Of a stretch of 64,000 nt of DNA, positions 63,866 to 64,000 are shown in pieces; the first letter of the stretch is position 1; every line of letters begins with the position of its first letter. Where the stretch lies: assembly GCA_007922305.1 (NCBI GenBank), contig ML677335.1, positions 40,770,034 to 40,834,033 on the forward strand, written 5' to 3'. The notes beneath the pieces were generated by a model that made no database searches, was not told the origin of the DNA, and was given only the letters and a program-made list of their open reading frames with translations. The DNA comes from Dermatemys mawii (lineage: Eukaryota > Chordata > Testudines > Dermatemydidae). Position numbers and translations under genes: made by a program.

Positions 63866-64000
63866 GGTATACAGCAGGAGAATGAAAATGCAACACACTA
63901 CAAAAGCAAATAAAAAATAAATCAAGAGAGAAATATAAGACAGCGTTCAACTCTTTGCCTCTTGAAAATTTAAATGAATACTCCTTGAGAGCAAACTACA

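Larger units (their letters stand above)
35689..64000 (-). other. LRMDA: Upstream LRMDA intron sequence (partial)
   Basis: This intron ends in TCGTTTGCAG before the exon at 35688 and extends at least to the right edge unless an unrecognised small exon lies inside. Identified contents are MIRs (37190-37660, 38640-38840, 62430-62620), DNA elements (37330-37612, 41755-42225, 51088-51557, 59215-59492), a Penelope-like copy (45908-46508), a Penelope-like tail (47990-48092) and a CR1 (52597-53040). Nothing identifiable is seen in 35700-36860, 38850-41710, 42230-45560, 46520-47980, 48100-50220, 53120-59210, 59500-61190 or 61320-62420. Confidence 0.7.

Overview
This window is vertebrate nuclear DNA, most likely from a turtle. 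It is AT-rich, has no long ORFs, and is full of decayed repeats. The lineage call rests on the repeat set, compared from memory: a Penelope-like element with a GIY-YIG nuclease and its characteristic 3' tail, several CR1 LINE fragments including an ORF1 with an esterase (SGNH) domain, MIR SINEs, and short hAT-type and Tigger-type elements. Turtle is an inference; another non-avian sauropsid is not excluded.

Only one protein-coding gene is supported: LRMDA (leucine-rich melanocyte differentiation associated, formerly C10orf11), on the minus strand. Three consecutive internal coding exons are visible in transcript order: 35688-35562, 22790-22651 and 10718-10592. Joined, they stay open in one frame for 131 codons and carry the LRR core and the cap after it. 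The first and last exons lie outside the window or were not recognised, so the whole window is the inside of one large gene, mostly intron.

The best finding is the intron between the first two of these exons (35561-22791). It has no GT-AG ends. It starts ATATCCTTTC and ends AC, with TCCTTAAC just upstream of the acceptor. These are the three marks of a U12-type AT-AC intron spliced by the minor spliceosome. The next intron (22650-10719) is an ordinary GT-AG intron.

The rest is repeats. Intron 1-10591 holds an old LINE tail, a 29-bp-arm hairpin and a CR1 3' end. Intron 10719-22650 holds a CR1 scrap, a Penelope-like copy, a MIR, two DNA-transposon-like elements and a near-perfect palindrome made of two Penelope-tail pieces. 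The U12-type intron holds a long decayed CR1, a hAT element with clear 8-bp target duplications, a probable solo LTR, a CR1 ORF1/3'-end pair and a 128-bp hAT element. The region above 35689 holds MIRs (one split by a nested element), another hAT element, a reverse Penelope-like copy, a Tigger-like element with a TA duplication and a CR1. Long stretches, notably 2600-5560, 42230-45900, 48100-50220 and 53120-59210, show nothing I can identify.

I found no operon, CRISPR array, RNA gene or convincing new multi-gene system.
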